From NCBI GenBank assembly GCA_030063045.1, contig JAQSEB010000045.1:62001-126000 (forward strand): 64,000 nucleotides of DNA, written 5' to 3'. A program made the position numbers and the translations under genes. Shown here in pieces: positions 60,868-64,000 of the stretch. This stretch comes from Pratylenchus scribneri (taxonomy: Eukaryota; Nematoda; Chromadorea; Rhabditida; Pratylenchidae). Below the pieces are notes generated by a model. It searched no databases, was not told the origin of the DNA, and worked only from the letters and a program-made list of their open reading frames with translations. Every line of letters starts with the position of its first letter. Positions within the stretch are counted from its first letter, which is position 1.

Positions 60868-60906
60868 CGAGCGTTGGGATGCCGCTTCGCGGCATCCCAA
60901 CGCTCG
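60868..60906. other. Perfect GC-rich hairpin, 18-bp stem, 3-base loop
   Basis: cgagcgttgggatgccgc (60868-60885), loop ttc, then its exact reverse complement (60889-60906). The stem is about two-thirds G+C inside a 10 kb stretch with hardly any G+C runs. No poly-T follows, and no gene ends here. Confidence 0.85.
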
Positions 60907-61169
60907 CTAAAATTTTTTAAAATAAAAATGATGGAAAGCTTTAGAATCTCAGTTTCAGTTCTCTATAAATTGAACAAATGTACAAATTATCAGATTATTT
61001 AATTCTTGACATTACTTTAATTATGCCTCTAATTCATCATTACTATTTTATTTTTCATTCTTCAATTTCCCTTCATTATCCATATCATTCTCAATAATTC
61101 CATAGATTTTTCTTTTCATTTTCGACCACCCGGTGTTACAAGAAAATATATGACACGCTACAGCACCAG

Positions 61170-61600
61170 ATTTCAATCATATTTTGAAAATATTTTAAGA
61201 ATATACATATTCTCAGAATATTGTTAGAATCTGGGAATTCTGAGATTTTGTCTCAGCATATGATATATTTTCAAAACATATTTTCAACGTATTTTGAGAT
61301 GTGATCTCAGATTATATCGATAATATATTATCAGAATATGACATAATGTCAAAATATTCTGAGATTTTATATATTTTTAAAATATCCTGAGAAAATGAAG
61401 AATTCCTAAAATATTCTCAAAATGTTTATAATTTTAAAATATGCTGAGAATCCACATATTTTGATAATTTATTTTAACTCATATTCTTAAAATAATTCTC
61501 AGATTATGTGAATAATATATGCTCAAATTATAGCAAATTTTCAGCAAATTCTCAGAAATCTCTAAATTTCTAACAAATAAAATCTACTCATTTTGACACT
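61170..61600. repeat. Zone saturated with a TCTCAGAATATT motif
   Basis: Phrases such as attctcagaatatt, attctgagattt, atctcagattat and tatgctgagaatcc occur in both orientations about ten times. The density matches that in the subterminal parts of the MITEs here, but I could not define ends or a target duplication. Confidence 0.5.
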
Positions 61601-61889
61601 GTATTTTGAAATTTTCTGCCAAAATATATCTTAAAATTTAACAAATTCTCATAAAATTCTTAAAATCAATTACATTTTCTTATATTGTAAAATTATTAAT
61701 ATTTCTATACATTCATGAGAAAATGTTTATCAAATTGTAAATAAAATGTGAATTGAAAATTTATATGAGTGAGAATTTTATGGTGTATATATCGATCAGG
61801 GGAACAAATAGAATCGAAGTGAAGATTTTGGGAAAGTTTTTAAATTTCGATAACAATTTACTAGGCCAAGACTTCTTTGTCAAAAAGAA

Positions 61890-62416
61890 TTAATTCGTTG
61901 CCCCATCTTCATCATCATTTGCGTCAAATTCGAACGAAAAATTTCCAATGCCAGTTGTTTTGTCATATTCAGTCAGAAAAGCTTCCATTTGGCTATTATT
62001 CATTGCACTGGTAGAATTTCTTGCCTCATTTTCCTAAAGAATATGAATATTATTTCTAATTTTTTCTTAATTCTTAATCTTTCTCTATTGGTCTAAATTT
62101 AATACCTTGAAGATCTCCTCGATTGGATCAGTTAGTTTGTACATACCTCCTTTGAGAATTCGCAAATATGTTTGATGTTTTTCCTCTAATACTTCTCTGC
62201 GAAACTTGCGGGTCTCTTGACGCTTAGTATTCTTCTTTCATCTTCTGAATTCTCATCATCGGATGTTTGCATATCAAATTCATCAATATTTCCCAAAGCC
62301 GGCACAATTTGATCAAAATTTCTCTTAATTTTGGTTTATAATATTTTTCACATTTTAAATTAAATTTAAACCTTGTTTCGTCTTAGTATTTCGTCAGCCT
62401 TACTACTAGAATTCAT
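61890..62416 (-). pseudogene. Unrecognised 3-exon gene with an apparent 1-base frameshift
   Basis: Minus-strand exons 62416-62372, 62323-62106 and 62033-61890 have good splice signals. Exon 1 reads MNSSSKADEILRRNK, exon 2 starts RNFDQIVPALGNIDEFDM and ends KLTDPIEEIFK, and exon 3 ends DANDDEDGATN. Exon 2 is 218 nt where 219 or 216 is needed. The frame changes near 62237 between an acidic stretch (TSDDENSEDE) and a basic one (TKRQETRKFRREVLEEKHQ). Either this is a young pseudogene or one base is missing from the assembly. It is divergent from the next gene, about 500 bp away. Acidic and basic blocks suggest a nuclear protein; no family recognised. Confidence 0.45.
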
Positions 62417-62922
62417 TTTTCAGTTATTTCTTCAATTCCAATGAGTTTTTATGATAGAATTTTACAAAATAATATTTTTGATTGAATAAATTTTAAAATA
62501 AATTTAAATTTCTAATTTCCATAATTTAACAAAAGGTTTTTATGACCTTTAAAATTTTATTTTAATGCTTCTATTAAATAATTTCCCAAAAAATCGAAAA
62601 TGTAGATATTTTTGATAAAAATAACTAAAGCAAGAAAAATAACTATATAAATCATGCATGAAAAGAAATAGAAGACATGGACAGACTGTTAGATAAAATA
62701 AATGCTAAAAGATTCCCAAATCGATTAAAGATTTATTAAAAATTAAAATAAATTATCCAATTAATCTAGAAGTCTAATAAAAAGTGTTGAATTAATACAT
62801 TGAATTCTTTTGGAAAATTTAAATTCTATCAAACCTCCAATTAGACGTCTATTCATAAAGAAAATTGCTGAAGACTACTACAAAATTACTGAGCAAATTG
62901 AGACTATCATTGAAGCACCAAA

Positions 62923-64000
62923 ATGTCATCCGCGAAGGAGGTTAATTCTTTAGTTTAATATATTTTTTGTAAAATATTCAGTTAACAGTCTTTAAATCTG
63001 CTCAGGAAGGCACCACCACTCACGAATTCAACAATATAATTTTTGGCAAACAAATTCTCCTCAATCTCAACAAGATGCCAGGCGATTGGAATGCTGAATA
63101 CGGCGATATGAAGGTATGATCTATAAAAATAAAATTGAACAATTATTTATTATTTTTAAGGTCATCCAAATTATCGATTCCAGTAATGATGAATTCTCCG
63201 ATACAGATTATCCTGGAAGCAGCAATGCTAAGAAGAAGACTTTTAAGGTTATTTATTAAATATGAAAATGAAAACAAAAAAATTCAGAAAGAATTGAAAA
63301 TCCAACCAAAGCATGAAATTGACGGCTTCAAAGGTCATAAAATTCAAATGAAGTTGGATGACTTCTTTAAGGTTAAAATAACTTCCATTCCAAAAATTAA
63401 AACATTATTTTTCTAGAGTCAGAAGAATAACAAAGAAGAAACCGCAAGTCAGGGTCCAAGATGGCGGAGATTGGAACGAACTCTTAGGTGCAATTTGGCC
63501 ACAATTCTTAGAATTCTTGACAGAAGATGGCAAACACAATCTGTATGGCTTAAAATTCAAGGTTAAACTCCCATTTAAAAATTATCAATTATTTTTACTT
63601 TATATGCGAGTTGCTGAAGTTTTCTCGCCAAATTCTACATATGAAAGAAACATCTGCATATTTTTACTGCCCATTTTGCGAAATTAAGGTATTTAAGTTT
63701 TATTAAAAATCAATTTAAATATATTAAAATTTGAGGGAGAAAAAATCGGATTAATATTATTTATCAGCATGAACGATGCAAAATGAGAACAAGTTGGATT
63801 ACTAATCCTGATGTGGGAAGAATTCTTGGAAATGGAATAAAATCTCTGATGCCATTGAATTACTTCATAAAAATGCCAGAAAATATCAATATTGACATTA
63901 TGCATACAACACTATGGTAGAACAATTGTAAACGCTTTGCATGGAATGATGAAAAATTCGGCCAAATGGTGGTGTTTTTATTTTAAAAATATTTTAATAT
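62923..64000 (+). pseudogene. Unrecognised multi-exon gene, possibly transposase-derived, truncated by window edge
   Basis: Exons 62923-62940, 63006-63113, 63161-63247, 63288-63371, 63417-63561, 63611-63688, 63768-~63920 and on past the window end. The first four are exact multiples of three. Exon 5 has one base too many, with the frame changing near 63450 before DWNELLGAIWPQFLEFLTED. Another 1-base shift near 63915 separates MPENINIDIMHT from YGRTIVNALHGMMKNSAKWW. A Cys-x2-Cys...His-x3-Cys cluster (YCPFCEIKHERC) followed by an Asp-x-Met-His motif recalls plant and animal transposase-derived proteins, but this is a weak resemblance. Two frameshifts in 600 bp argue for decay or a poorly polished assembly. 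Confidence 0.4.

Noticed and set aside
60868..60906. Rho-independent terminator
   Set aside because: The genome is eukaryotic, there is no T-tract after the stem and no gene upstream.
1..64000. Bacterial operon or biosynthetic cluster
   Set aside because: Genes are split by many GT-AG introns, are widely spaced and belong to animal families.

Overview
The window is eukaryotic nuclear DNA, very A+T-rich, with many short GT-AG introns (the smallest about 43 bp). A nematode-type Sre chemoreceptor, an F-box-like gene, cathepsin B-like genes, a secreted galectin-like gene and many miniature transposons point to a nematode. An AT-rich plant-parasitic tylenchid such as Meloidogyne is my best guess, but that is inference. 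There are no bacterial features, no CRISPR array and no operons.

Layout, left to right. (1) 386-10966, minus: a 13-exon gene for a roughly 1290-residue AIG1-like P-loop GTPase with a long novel N-terminal half. Its G domain carries an apparent 1-base frameshift, and three transposon or tRNA-like remnants lie in its introns. (2) 12320-19925, plus: a fully in-phase 20-exon gene for a 1091-residue secreted protein built of divergent galectin-like domains. One intron holds a 1 kb minisatellite and another a long-arm inverted-repeat element. (3) 20160-20995: five copies of a 175-bp satellite between convergent genes. (4) 21065-27050, minus: an 8-exon F-box-like gene (586 aa) with an 824-bp hAT element in an intron. 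(5) 27409-30676: a 224-bp hAT MITE, then a complete non-autonomous BEL/Pao-like LTR retrotransposon with matching 579-bp LTRs and a 5-bp target duplication.

(6) 32438-37880 (plus) and 39258-44962 (minus): two tail-to-tail 11-exon paralogues encoding cathepsin B-like proteins with an unusual ~490-residue N-terminal module. The minus copy keeps the Cys-His-Asn catalytic residues. The plus copy has an intact frame but has lost Cys and His, so it is a predicted pseudopeptidase. Their promoters are mirror copies, and related foldback transposons lie between them and inside one. (7) 47796-50327, plus: a 5-exon Sre-type seven-transmembrane receptor. (8) 51120-51815, plus: a 2-exon gene for an 88-residue secreted protein whose mature part has ten cysteines.

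(9) 51816-61889: a 10 kb gene-poor desert with two more hAT MITEs, at least twelve copies of a ~65-bp AT-rich motif, a GC-rich perfect hairpin and a zone saturated with one short motif. (10) 61890-64000: a divergent pair of unrecognised genes, one perhaps transposase-derived, both with apparent 1-base frameshifts.

Gene structures were assembled by hand from splice signals and reading-frame phase. Where a whole gene closes in phase (regions 2, 4, 6, 7 and 8) the models are strong.
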